A DNA stretch of 44,958 bases from DATHWB01 sp040902855. Its GTDB lineage: Bacteria; Actinomycetota; Acidimicrobiia; Spongiisociales; ZC4RG35. The stretch spans positions 1 through 44,958 of the forward strand of contig JBBDWN010000025.1 of assembly GCA_040902855.1 (NCBI GenBank). The letters run 5' to 3'. The notes under the pieces were generated by a model that ran no database searches, was not told where the DNA came from, and was given only the letters and a program-made list of their open reading frames with translations. The translations under genes were made by a program, and so were the position numbers. Positions 8,294-16,387 of this stretch are shown here, one piece after another; within the stretch, counting starts at the first letter, position 1; the number at the start of each line of letters is the position of its first letter.

Positions 8294-8737
8294 TTGAATG
8301 GGTGGATGCGGACACTGCTCCTCGTCATACACATCGGGGCGGCTGCCGCCTGGTTCGGGCACAAGCTCACCATCCCCCGAGAGATCCGCAGTTCGCTTGC
8401 CACCGGTGGCGGCGTCGCTGAGGCGATGGTGCAGCGTCTCTCGGTCACGGCTCGCCTCGGAATCTCGTCCGCCGTCGTCACCGTCCTGAGTGGGATCGGA
8501 CTCCTGTGGAGCGCAGGGTGGACCGCGTCGGCGGTCCTCGGCGTCGGGATCATGGCGGCGATCGGCGCCATCGCTCTCGGCGCCGGCGCTGCCCGTCCCG
8601 CTTGGGCCGGGCTCGCTTCGGCCGTCGAGGAGGGGGACCTGGCGCTCGCGGGCGCATTCGGCCGACGCTTCGCACGCTTCCTCCACCTCGAGAATCTCCT
8701 GTGGCTGGCGGCCCTTGTGGCGATGGTGGCCGGATGA
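8294..8737 (+). CDS. Small four-helix membrane protein of unknown function
   Basis: A 147-aa protein with four predicted membrane segments (about 6-22, 55-73, 77-98, 130-146). The first helix carries HIGxxxxWFGHK, and a second pair of basic/His residues (RFLHLEN) precedes the last helix. This layout resembles the DUF2269/CopD-like membrane proteins, but identity is too weak to assign. The TTG at 8294 has GGAG 10 nt upstream; ATG 8306 is an alternative start. It lies between yebC and ruvC, 25 nt after yebC. No function is proposed. Confidence 0.65.
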   Translation: MNGWMRTLLLVIHIGAAAAWFGHKLTIPREIRSSLATGGGVAEAMVQRLSVTARLGISSAVVTVLSGIGLLWSAGWTASAVLGVGIMAAIGAIALGAGAARPAWAGLASAVEEGDLALAGAFGRRFARFLHLENLLWLAALVAMVAG

Positions 8738-8771
8738 CGGCCGGTGACACGGAACTGTCGGGCCAACGCTC

Positions 8772-8777
8772 TACCCT
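8772..8777 (+). promoter_or_regulatory. Candidate -10 box for a leaderless ruvC transcript
   Basis: TACCCT ends 9 nt before the ruvC ATG at 8787, and no Shine-Dalgarno sequence lies between. A promoter here would give a leaderless or nearly leaderless ruvCAB-queA-tgt mRNA. No -35 hexamer was recognised at standard spacing. Confidence 0.35.
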
Positions 8778-8786
8778 GTCGTACAC

Positions 8787-9275
8787 ATGTTCGTCCTTGG
8801 TATCGATCCTGGTCTGACCCGGACCGGCTACGGCCTCGTCCGCCGCGGTCGCGTGCTCGAGGCTGTTGCAGCAGGTGTCATCCGCACGGATCCCGAGCAG
8901 TCGATGGCATCGCGGCTCTTGGAACTCGAACGCGATCTGTCTGGTGTGATCGCCGAGCATCAGCCCGAGGTCGTCGCCATCGAACGAGTCTTCACGAACA
9001 AGAATCGGCAGACGGCCATCTCCGTCGGGCGGGCGTCGGGCGTTGCGATGGTCGTGGCAGCCCGGGCGGGTCTGCAGGTCGCCGAGTACAGCCCCAACGA
9101 GGTGAAGCTCGCCGTCGCGGGTGACGGGTCTGCGTCGAAGGCGGCCGTGGCGTCGATGGTGGCTCGACGACTGACGCTCGGCGCATTGGGTGGTCCGGCC
9201 GATGTGACCGATGCGCTGGCAATCGCAATCTGTCACATCCAGAGCATCCGGCTCCCGGCGAGGGCGCAGCGATGA
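8787..9275 (+). CDS. ruvC: Holliday junction endodeoxyribonuclease RuvC
   Basis: A 162-aa RNase H-fold resolvase that cuts Holliday junctions symmetrically. Metal-binding acidic residues are present: Asp7 (GIDPGLTRTGYG), Glu66 (AIERVF), Asp139 and Asp142 (ADVTDALA). It works with the RuvAB branch-migration motor encoded immediately downstream. Its stop overlaps the ruvA start as ATGA. Confidence 0.97.
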   Translation: MFVLGIDPGLTRTGYGLVRRGRVLEAVAAGVIRTDPEQSMASRLLELERDLSGVIAEHQPEVVAIERVFTNKNRQTAISVGRASGVAMVVAARAGLQVAEYSPNEVKLAVAGDGSASKAAVASMVARRLTLGALGGPADVTDALAIAICHIQSIRLPARAQR

Positions 9276-9835
9276 TCGGCCAACTCCGGGGCAAGGTGGC
9301 AGCCATCGAAGGCGACAGGATCGTCCTCGACGTCTCCGGCGTGGGATACGAGATCCACGTGACGCCGAAGACGGCCGCGGCAGTGGGACAGCCGGGTGAC
9401 GAAGCGACCATCGCCACCCATCTCCACGTACGTGACGACGCCCTCGTCCTGTATGGATTCTCGACTTCCGGGGACCGCGAGCTGTTCAAGATCCTTCTGG
9501 GCGCGCAGGGGGTCGGACCGCGCGTCGCGCTCGGCATCCTCGGGGTGTTCTCGGCCGATGCCCTCAGACGGGTGGTCGCCTCCGAAGACGTCGATGCGTT
9601 GATCCAGGTTCCCGGTATCGGCAAGCGCACCGCCCAACGAATCGTGTTGGATCTGAAGCCGCGCATCGCCGACATGGAGGCCGACATCGTGAGCGGTGCC
9701 GGGAGTCAGGTTCGGCAGGCGCTCGAACAGTTGGGATACTCCGCTGCAGAAATCAGGGAAGCCATGACCGAAGTCGACTCCGACGCTGCCGTCACCGAAC
9801 AGATCCGTTCCGCGCTCCGGCTGCTCGGCCGATGA
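9272..9835 (+). CDS. ruvA: Holliday junction DNA helicase subunit RuvA
   Basis: A 187-aa protein that binds the four-way junction and loads RuvB. The N-terminal OB-fold (MIGQLRGKV...), the helix-hairpin-helix pairs (GVGPRVALGIL and VPGIGKRTAQRIV) and the C-terminal RuvB-binding UBA-like domain are all recognisable. ATGA overlaps couple it to ruvC on one side and ruvB on the other. Confidence 0.97.
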   Translation: MIGQLRGKVAAIEGDRIVLDVSGVGYEIHVTPKTAAAVGQPGDEATIATHLHVRDDALVLYGFSTSGDRELFKILLGAQGVGPRVALGILGVFSADALRRVVASEDVDALIQVPGIGKRTAQRIVLDLKPRIADMEADIVSGAGSQVRQALEQLGYSAAEIREAMTEVDSDAAVTEQIRSALRLLGR

Positions 9836-10857
9836 GGGAGGAAGGGCTTCTGGGTGTCGCGGTCGATCCGATCGACGATCCGTTCGAGATGACGTTGCGG
9901 CCGGCGTCGCTCGACGAGTTTGTCGGACAGCAGATGGTGAAGGAGCGCCTGCGCATCTCAGTGGAGGCCGCTCGCGCCCTGAACAAGCCACTCGATCACG
10001 TGCTGCTCTCCGGACCGCCCGGCTTGGGCAAGACATCTCTGGCCTGGATCATCGCCCACGAGTTGGGTGCGTCGATCCTGAAGACGTCAGGCCCTGCTTT
10101 GGAGCGGCCGGGTGACCTTGCCGCCATCCTCTCGAATCTCAATCCGGGCGACGTCTTTTTCATCGACGAGATCCACCGCCTGCCGAGGCAGGTCGAGGAA
10201 GTGCTCTATCCTGCGATGGAGGACTTCGAACTCGACATCGTGCTCGGCAAGGGGCCGGCTGCCAGTTCTATCCGTCTCGACCTGCCCCCGTTCACTCTGG
10301 TCGGGGCGACCACCCGGATCGGAACCGTGTCGGCACCTCTCCGCGACCGCTTCGGACTGGTCGAGCGCATCGACTACTACACGGCGGCCGACCTCGAACT
10401 GATCGTTCGACGATCCGCCTCCATTCTGGGCGCCGACGTCGACGACGGCGGAGCCAAGGCGATCGCCCGCCGCAGCCGAGGCACCGCCCGCATCGCCAAC
10501 CGACTGCTCGCCCGGGTCAACGACTATGCCGTCGCCCGCGGCGACGGGACCGTGCGGGAAGGCGTGGCTGACGAAGCGCTGGCCGTCTACGAGATCGACA
10601 ATTTGGGTCTCGACAAGGTGGACAGGGCGATCCTCGATGCGATCGTCAACCGGTTCTCCGGGGGACCGGTCGGGCTCGGCACGCTCGCGATCGCAGTGGG
10701 CGAGGAACAGGAGACCGTCGAGGACGCATACGAACCCTTTCTGTTGCAGCTGGGACTCATCCAGCGGACGCCTCGAGGCCGAGTGGCCACGGTCGGGGCC
10801 TACCGGCACCTGGGACTCGAACCCCCCACCTCAGGGCATCCGACGCTCGACCTCTGA
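9832..10857 (+). CDS. ruvB: Holliday junction branch migration ATPase RuvB
   Basis: A 341-aa AAA+ motor. Walker A is GPPGLGKTS (61-69), Walker B is IDEIH (111-115), sensor 1 is GATTR, and a C-terminal winged-helix domain follows. It pumps DNA through the RuvA-bound junction. The start overlaps the ruvA stop; the stop shares one base with the queA start. Confidence 0.98.
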   Translation: MREEGLLGVAVDPIDDPFEMTLRPASLDEFVGQQMVKERLRISVEAARALNKPLDHVLLSGPPGLGKTSLAWIIAHELGASILKTSGPALERPGDLAAILSNLNPGDVFFIDEIHRLPRQVEEVLYPAMEDFELDIVLGKGPAASSIRLDLPPFTLVGATTRIGTVSAPLRDRFGLVERIDYYTAADLELIVRRSASILGADVDDGGAKAIARRSRGTARIANRLLARVNDYAVARGDGTVREGVADEALAVYEIDNLGLDKVDRAILDAIVNRFSGGPVGLGTLAIAVGEEQETVEDAYEPFLLQLGLIQRTPRGRVATVGAYRHLGLEPPTSGHPTLDL

Positions 10858-11858
10858 TGCAGGTCGAGGAGTTTCGATACGAACTGCCGGACGCGGCGAT
10901 CGCCCAACACCCGGTTGAGCCGCGTGACTCGGCGCGATTGCTCGACACCCGTGACGGATCCGACCATCGCTTCGCCGACCTCGCCGCCCGACTCGAACCA
11001 GGTGATCTTGTCGTCGTGAACACCACGAGGGTGCGACATGCCAGGCTGGTTGGAAGGCGGTCGGAGACAGGGGGGAGGATCGAGTTGCTTCTGCTGACTC
11101 GACGACAGACCGGTGGTTGGAGCGCGCTGGCCGCCCCGGCTCGGCGTCTTCGGCCCGGCGTCGCCCTGGAGTTCGGCCCGCTCACCGCCATCGTCACGGA
11201 TGGACCGGTCGACGGCATCGTCGGGGTCGAGTTCGACGACGAGGCACTCCTCGACTCGGTGGGCACGGTCCCTCTCCCGCCGTACATCACCGAAGAACTC
11301 GCCGATCCGGGGCGGTACCAGACGATCTTCGCCGACCACCCGGGCTCAGCCGCAGCACCGACCGCCGGGTTGCACTTCACCCAACGGGTCCTCGACCGCC
11401 TTGCTATCCGGGGAATCGACCTGGCCACCGTCGAACTCGACGTGGGGATCGGGACCTTTCGCCCGATCACCGCAGACCACATCTCCGATCACGTGATGCA
11501 TCGTGAACGGTGTTCGATACCGCAGACGACGACGGATGCGATCGCGGCGGCGAGAGCCAGAAGCGGACGGGTCGTCGCAATCGGCACGACCACGGTGCGA
11601 ACACTCGAGACGTTCGGCCAAGAGGATGGAACTGTCGTGACGGGTGAGACCGAAACCGATCTCTTCCTGCAACCCGGCAGTACGTTTCGGGTCGTCGATG
11701 TACTCGTCACCAACTTCCACGTCCCAGGATCGTCGCTTCTCGTGATGCTGGCAGCCTTCATGGGAGAGGGATGGCGCGATGCGTACGCCACGGCGCTGGA
11801 TCGCGGATACCGGTTCCTGAGTTTTGGTGACGCCATGCTGGCGGAGCGCCGCAGGTGA
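10857..11858 (+). CDS. queA: S-adenosylmethionine:tRNA ribosyltransferase-isomerase QueA
   Basis: A 333-aa enzyme that transfers and isomerises the ribosyl group of SAM onto preQ1-modified tRNA to give epoxyqueuosine. Family stretches seen include the N-terminal ELPDAAIAQHPVEPRDSARLL, PTAGLHFT, TTVRTLE and FHVPGSSLLVM. It is followed by tgt with a GTGA overlap, so the two consecutive steps of queuosine formation in tRNA are coupled. No preQ1 biosynthesis genes (queCDEF) are in the window. Confidence 0.97.
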   Translation: MQVEEFRYELPDAAIAQHPVEPRDSARLLDTRDGSDHRFADLAARLEPGDLVVVNTTRVRHARLVGRRSETGGRIELLLLTRRQTGGWSALAAPARRLRPGVALEFGPLTAIVTDGPVDGIVGVEFDDEALLDSVGTVPLPPYITEELADPGRYQTIFADHPGSAAAPTAGLHFTQRVLDRLAIRGIDLATVELDVGIGTFRPITADHISDHVMHRERCSIPQTTTDAIAAARARSGRVVAIGTTTVRTLETFGQEDGTVVTGETETDLFLQPGSTFRVVDVLVTNFHVPGSSLLVMLAAFMGEGWRDAYATALDRGYRFLSFGDAMLAERRR

Positions 11859-12976
11859 ACGCCGCGCCCTTCACCACGAGCGCGGTCGACGGCGACGCTC
11901 GCGCCGGTCTGCTTGACCTGACTCACGGCTCGGTGCAGACGCCTGCCTTCATGCCGGTCGGCACCCGGGCGGTGGTCAAAGGCCTCGACGCGGCCGATCT
12001 CGCCGAGGTGGGAGCTCAGATGGTGCTCTCCAACACCTATCACCTGATGTTGCGTCCCGGTGCGGAAGCGGTGGCCGCGATGGGCGGTCTCGGTGAGTTC
12101 CAGGGTTGGAAGGGGCCGACCCTCACCGACTCCGGTGGGTATCAGGTGTTCTCGCTGGACCCGACGATCACCGAAGACGAGGCCGTGTTTCGATCGACCT
12201 ACGACGGATCCGAAGTCCGACTCTCGCCCGAGGAGGCGATGCGGGTCCAGCAGTTGCTCGGCGCCGATGTGGCCATGGTGCTCGACGTGCTCATCGGATT
12301 GCCCGCCGAGAGGGAGGCGGTCGAGTCCGCTCTCGAACGGACGTTACGGTGGTCGGAGAGGGCGCTGGCCGTCCACGACCGACCAGACCAGGCACTGTTC
12401 GGAATCGTCCAGGGCGGGGTGGACCCGGACTTGCGAGCGAGAAGTGCCCGCAAGACCGACGCTCTCGGTTTCGGGGGATTCGGGATTGGAGGATTGTCGG
12501 TTGGGGAGACGGCGACAGAACGGAACGTGGCGCTGGAGGCCACCTTGCCCGAACTCGCAGCAGACAAGGTGCGGTATGTGATGGGTCTCGGCGATCCGGA
12601 AGGGGTTCTCGACGCCGTCGCTCGCGGCTGTGATCTCTTCGACTGCGTCTGGCCGACCCGCCTTGCTCGCCATGGCAGGGTTCTCACCCCCGACGGTGAC
12701 TTCAACCTTCGCCGTGCCGAGTATGCGATCGATCCGCGACCCTTGCACCCCGAGTGCCGGTGTCGGGCATGCACCCAGGTCGGAAGGGGCTATCTCAGGC
12801 ACTTGCTCCTGGCCAAGGAGCTCACGGTGTTCCGCCTGCTCTCGATCCACAACCTCACCTACACGTTGGATCTCATGGCGCAGGTCCGAGCGGCGATCTC
12901 CGCCGGGAGGTTCTCAGACTTCTGCGGATCGGTTCGAGAACGGCGCTCGACTGGTGTCCTGGCGGGAGATGGGTAA
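11855..12976 (+). CDS. tgt: Queuine/preQ1 tRNA-ribosyltransferase Tgt
   Basis: A 373-aa TIM-barrel enzyme that exchanges guanine-34 of GUN-anticodon tRNAs for preQ1. Asp92 (TDSGGYQ) and the nucleophile Asp263 (LFDCVWPTR) are present. The zinc site is complete with Cys301, Cys303, Cys306 and His332. The GTG start overlaps the queA stop. The yajC-secDF operon follows after 36 nt. Confidence 0.98.
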   Translation: MNAAPFTTSAVDGDARAGLLDLTHGSVQTPAFMPVGTRAVVKGLDAADLAEVGAQMVLSNTYHLMLRPGAEAVAAMGGLGEFQGWKGPTLTDSGGYQVFSLDPTITEDEAVFRSTYDGSEVRLSPEEAMRVQQLLGADVAMVLDVLIGLPAEREAVESALERTLRWSERALAVHDRPDQALFGIVQGGVDPDLRARSARKTDALGFGGFGIGGLSVGETATERNVALEATLPELAADKVRYVMGLGDPEGVLDAVARGCDLFDCVWPTRLARHGRVLTPDGDFNLRRAEYAIDPRPLHPECRCRACTQVGRGYLRHLLLAKELTVFRLLSIHNLTYTLDLMAQVRAAISAGRFSDFCGSVRERRSTGVLAGDG

Positions 12977-12979
12977 TCT
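12974..12979 (+). promoter_or_regulatory. Candidate -10 box for yajC-secD-secF
   Basis: TAATCT overlaps the tgt stop codon and lies 33 nt before the GTG at 13013. The leader contains AGGAG at 12998-13002. A separate promoter for the secretion genes is plausible; no -35 is clear. Confidence 0.3.
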
Positions 12980-13012
12980 CGCCGTTCCCCCGGGACCAGG
13001 AGTTGTCTCATC

Positions 13013-13309
13013 GTGTCCGAAATGATCGTTCTTGCCCAAGAAGCCACGGGAGGCGGCGGATCGTCGCTCTTCCTGCTGTTGATGCTCGGTGCCTTCGTGG
13101 TGCTCTTCATCCTTCCCCAGCGCAAGCGCAAGAAGCAGGTCGAATCCCTGCAGGCGGCGCTCAGCCTGGGTGACGACGTGCAGACCATCGGCGGAGTCAT
13201 CGGCAAAGTCGTCTCTCTCGACGACGACACCGTCGTGATCGAGGTCGAGAGCGGCCGTCTCCGCTTCGCCCGCCGCGCGATTGCGTCGCGCTCCGGCCTC
13301 GAAGTCTGA
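13013..13309 (+). CDS. yajC: Preprotein translocase accessory subunit YajC
   Basis: A 98-aa protein with one N-terminal membrane helix (SLFLLLMLGAFVVLFILP) followed by the basic QRKRKKQ stretch and a small cytoplasmic domain with the GDDVQTIGGVIGKV core. YajC associates with SecDF and the SecYEG channel. GTG 13013 has AGGAG 10 nt upstream; ATG 13022 is an alternative start. secD begins 2 nt after the stop. Confidence 0.93.
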   Translation: MSEMIVLAQEATGGGGSSLFLLLMLGAFVVLFILPQRKRKKQVESLQAALSLGDDVQTIGGVIGKVVSLDDDTVVIEVESGRLRFARRAIASRSGLEV

Positions 13310-13311
13310 GT

Positions 13312-14769
13312 ATGGGCCGGCGCGTCATCGGTCTCGTCATCGTGCTCGCCCTTGCCTGGGGCGGGCTCGGGGCGCTGACGGCCGCCGGCATCACACCCCG
13401 GCTGGGACTCGACCTCCAGGGTGGGACCAGCGTCGTGCTCACCGCACCGCCTGACACCGACGAAGAGGTGCTCGAAGTTGCGGTCGAGGTCATGCGAAAC
13501 CGAATCGAGGACATCGGTGGCGTCCAGGAGCCCGAGATCGCCATCTCCGGTGCCAACACCGTCGTGGTCCAACTTCCCGGTGTCGAGGACGAACGTCGAG
13601 CGCTCGATGCCATCGGTCAGACCGGTCAGCTCAGTTTTCGACCGGTGCTTGGTGAGACGCCCGGCGGCGTCGGTCCGCTCGCCGGTGACGAAGCTCCTGC
13701 GGGAATCGATCCAGTGACCGGCCTGTCCATCGAAGATGATCTCACCACCGAGTCCTATCTCGTCTACGAGCGACAGAGCTTCCTCACCGGCGAAACGGTG
13801 CCGGCCGTGCTCCACCTTGGACCGGCGCAGTTGCTCGGTGGCGATGTGGCGTCAGCGATACCGGGGTTCAACACCGCCAACGGGCAGTGGAGCGTCTCGC
13901 TCGGTCTGACAGGAGAGGGCGGGGACATATTCGCCCAGCTCACCGGGGAGGCAGCCCGCTTCGGGCTTGGCGATCCGCGCCGACAGATTGCGATCGTCCT
14001 CGACGGGGAGGTGCTGGCAGCACCGGAAGTCAACATCGACGTGAACCCGGGGACCGGTATCACGGGTGGCCAGGCTTCCATCACCCTGGGAGCATCGCCA
14101 GACGCCGAGCAGGAGGCACAAGACCTGGGAGTCGTGTTGCGATATGGGTCGTTGCCCGTGTCTTTCGAGCGATCCTCTGTGTCGAAGGTGTCGGCCTCCC
14201 TCGGCACGGACTCGCTCCTGGTCGGGCTCTATGCCGGTGCCGCCGGTCTGGCGCTCGTCGCCATCCTGCTTCTTGTCTTCTATCGAGCGCTCGGCCTGGT
14301 CGCTCTCGTCGGGCTCACCGTCTTTGGGTCCCTGCTCATCGGCATCTTCTCCGCGCTCGGGGCCCTCGAGAGCTTCGGACTGACGCTCACGTTGGCGGGC
14401 GTCACCGGGATCATCGTGGCGGTGGGCATCACCGCGGACTCCTACATCGTCTACTTCGAACGGGTCAAGGACGAGGTCAGAGCCGGGGCGGACATGGAAA
14501 CCGCGGTCACGGACGGATTCAAGGACGCATATCGGACGATCTTGACCGCAGACACGGTTTCGCTGCTCGGGGCGGTGCTGTTGTACCTGTTGGCGGTCGG
14601 TGCGGTTCGAGGATTCGCGCTCGCCCTCGGAATCGCCACCGTTCTCGATCTCTTCGTCGCCCGCGTGTACACCAGGCGTGCCGTGTGGCTGCTCGGACGC
14701 TCCCGCCTCGGTGACGGCGGGGCGTTCTCGATCGCCGGTGCTGCCGGTGCGAAGGAGGTCACGCCGTGA
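13312..14769 (+). CDS. secD: Protein translocase subunit SecD
   Basis: A 485-aa RND-superfamily membrane protein that uses the proton gradient to aid late steps of protein export. It shows an N-terminal helix (about 5-24), the D1 signature LGLDLQGG, a large extracytoplasmic P1 domain, and a C-terminal bundle of five helices. The conserved D5-like stretch GITADSYIVYFERVKDE is present. Its stop overlaps the secF start (GTGA), so the two halves of the pump are made together. Confidence 0.97.
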   Translation: MGRRVIGLVIVLALAWGGLGALTAAGITPRLGLDLQGGTSVVLTAPPDTDEEVLEVAVEVMRNRIEDIGGVQEPEIAISGANTVVVQLPGVEDERRALDAIGQTGQLSFRPVLGETPGGVGPLAGDEAPAGIDPVTGLSIEDDLTTESYLVYERQSFLTGETVPAVLHLGPAQLLGGDVASAIPGFNTANGQWSVSLGLTGEGGDIFAQLTGEAARFGLGDPRRQIAIVLDGEVLAAPEVNIDVNPGTGITGGQASITLGASPDAEQEAQDLGVVLRYGSLPVSFERSSVSKVSASLGTDSLLVGLYAGAAGLALVAILLLVFYRALGLVALVGLTVFGSLLIGIFSALGALESFGLTLTLAGVTGIIVAVGITADSYIVYFERVKDEVRAGADMETAVTDGFKDAYRTILTADTVSLLGAVLLYLLAVGAVRGFALALGIATVLDLFVARVYTRRAVWLLGRSRLGDGGAFSIAGAAGAKEVTP

Positions 14770-15839
14770 GCATGTGGAGCAAACTCTCACGCGGCGAGAC
14801 GACCATCGACTTCGTCGGACTGCGTCGCCGCTGGTTCGTCATCTCCGGAGTTCTCATCCTTTTGTCGCTGTTGTCACTGGGCGCACGCCAACTCAACTTC
14901 GGTTTGGAGTTCGAAGGCGGCGTGGCCATCCAGAGCCCCAACCCAGCGGGTGCCGACATCACCGAATTCCGAGACACGATCGGCGATATCGGGTTCCCGG
15001 ATGCCCGGATCCAACTGGTGGACGACGGTGCAGGGGTGCTCGTCCAGACCGGTCCCCTCGCCCAGGATGACGAGGACCGACTGATCGACGCCATCACCGA
15101 CCTCGCCGGCGTCGAGCGCGTCGACACGTCGTTGGACGCCGTCGGCCCGACCTTCGGGAGTCTCGTGGCGCGCCAAGCGCTGATCGCGCTCGGCGTGTTC
15201 CTGGCGCTCGCAGTGTTGTTCATCGCGTGGCGGTTGCAGTGGAAGATGGGCCTGGTCGGCATCGTGGCTCTCTTCCACGACATGATCATCACCGTCGGGG
15301 TCTACTCCCTGCTCCAGTTCCCGGTCACGCCGGCAACCGTGGTGGCGTTACTGACGATCCTGGGCTATTCGCTGTATGACACGGTTGTCGTCTTCGACCG
15401 GGTCGAGGAGTACACCGAAGAGTTGGGCGAGGATCACACCTACACCGAGATCGTCAACCGCGCCATGAACAAGGTGTTGATCCGCTCGCTCCTCACCTCT
15501 CTCACCTCGCTCGTCCCCGTCGGATCGCTTCTCTTCGTCGGGTCGATCTTGCTGGGAGCCGCCAGCCTGCAGGACTTCGCCTTGGCGCTCTTCGTCGGAA
15601 TGGCAGCCGGAACATATTCGTCGATCATGATCGCCGGTCCGCTTCTCGCTGTGTGGCGAGAGAAGGAAGATCACTGGAGCGATCATCGCGCCGAAGTGAT
15701 GCGGATCCGCGAACTGCGTGCCGCACGGGCGGTGGAGCCCGCCGCCGCCCCATCGCGACCACGGGTTCAAGAGTCCACCGAGCCCCGGCCGAGCGGAAGC
15801 GGGCCTGCGCCGCGTCCGCCGAAACGCGGTCGACGGTGA
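14766..15839 (+). CDS. secF: Protein translocase subunit SecF
   Basis: The 357-aa partner of SecD. One N-terminal helix, a shorter P1-like domain, and five C-terminal helices with the signature GYSLYDTVVVFDRVEE are seen. The N-terminal motif is GLEFEGG, where most SecF proteins have GIDFxGG, a conservative Asp-to-Glu change. The last 45 residues form a Pro/Arg-rich basic tail. GTG 14766 overlaps secD; ATG 14772 would also serve. Confidence 0.96.
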   Translation: MSMWSKLSRGETTIDFVGLRRRWFVISGVLILLSLLSLGARQLNFGLEFEGGVAIQSPNPAGADITEFRDTIGDIGFPDARIQLVDDGAGVLVQTGPLAQDDEDRLIDAITDLAGVERVDTSLDAVGPTFGSLVARQALIALGVFLALAVLFIAWRLQWKMGLVGIVALFHDMIITVGVYSLLQFPVTPATVVALLTILGYSLYDTVVVFDRVEEYTEELGEDHTYTEIVNRAMNKVLIRSLLTSLTSLVPVGSLLFVGSILLGAASLQDFALALFVGMAAGTYSSIMIAGPLLAVWREKEDHWSDHRAEVMRIRELRAARAVEPAAAPSRPRVQESTEPRPSGSGPAPRPPKRGRR

Positions 15840-15859
15840 ACCGAATGCGTCGAGGGCGA

Positions 15860-15865
15860 TAGAAT
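15860..15865 (+). promoter_or_regulatory. Candidate -10 box for a leaderless apt-rel transcript
   Basis: TAGAAT is a near-perfect -10 box located 3 nt before the first of two tandem GTG codons (15869, 15872). A start site at the usual distance would fall at the second GTG, giving a leaderless mRNA for apt and rel. No Shine-Dalgarno sequence is visible. Confidence 0.4.
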
Positions 15866-15868
15866 TCC

Positions 15869-16387
15869 GTGGTGGAATCGATCCGAGCACTGATCCGCGA
15901 GATCCCGGACTACCCGAAACCGGGAGTCTTGTTCTACGACATCACACCCGTCCTGGGAGACGGTCCGGCGTTCAGCGATCTCCTCCGACGAATGGTGGAT
16001 CCGCACCGAGATGCAGGGATCACGAAAGTCGCCGGCATCGAGGCTCGGGGCTTCACCCTGGCTGCGCCGATTGCCCGCATGCTCGGCGCCGGTTTCATCC
16101 CCGTGCGCAAGCCCGGGAAGCTCCCGTACGACACCAATCGCCGGACCTACGACCTCGAGTACGGAACCGACGCGCTCGAAGTCCATGTCGACGCCGCCGG
16201 TCCGGATGACCGGGTGCTTCTGGTGGACGACGTCATCGCCACCGGAGGAACAGCCGCCGCGGCCGCCGCGCTGCTGGGCGAACTCGGGTCTGACGTCGTG
16301 GGACTGAGCGTGTTCATCGAATTGACGTTTCTCAACGGACGGGACCGACTCGGGGATCTTCCGCTACATGCTCTCCTCGAGTACTGA
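15869..16387 (+). CDS. apt: Adenine phosphoribosyltransferase
   Basis: A 172-aa purine salvage enzyme that makes AMP from adenine and PRPP. The PRPP-binding motif LLVDDVIATGGTA and the family N-terminus IREIPDYPKPGVLFYDITP are present. Tandem GTG codons at 15869 and 15872 are both possible starts; the nearby TAGAAT box favours the second. The last 20 nt overlap the start of rel in another frame. The secDF-apt-rel order is conserved in actinobacteria. Confidence 0.96.
   Translation: MVESIRALIREIPDYPKPGVLFYDITPVLGDGPAFSDLLRRMVDPHRDAGITKVAGIEARGFTLAAPIARMLGAGFIPVRKPGKLPYDTNRRTYDLEYGTDALEVHVDAAGPDDRVLLVDDVIATGGTAAAAAALLGELGSDVVGLSVFIELTFLNGRDRLGDLPLHALLEY

Noticed and set aside
6775..8766. Long minus-strand open frame (663 codons) across pdxS, pdxT, yebC and the membrane protein
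   Set aside because: It is antisense to four genes with intact family motifs, and its translation is Arg/Ser/His-rich without domain signatures. Such frames are expected opposite GC-rich coding sequence.
15760..15785. tRNA T-arm-like string (GGGTTCAAGAGTCC) near the end of secF
   Set aside because: No acceptor, D or anticodon arms can be formed around it, and it lies inside the secF reading frame.
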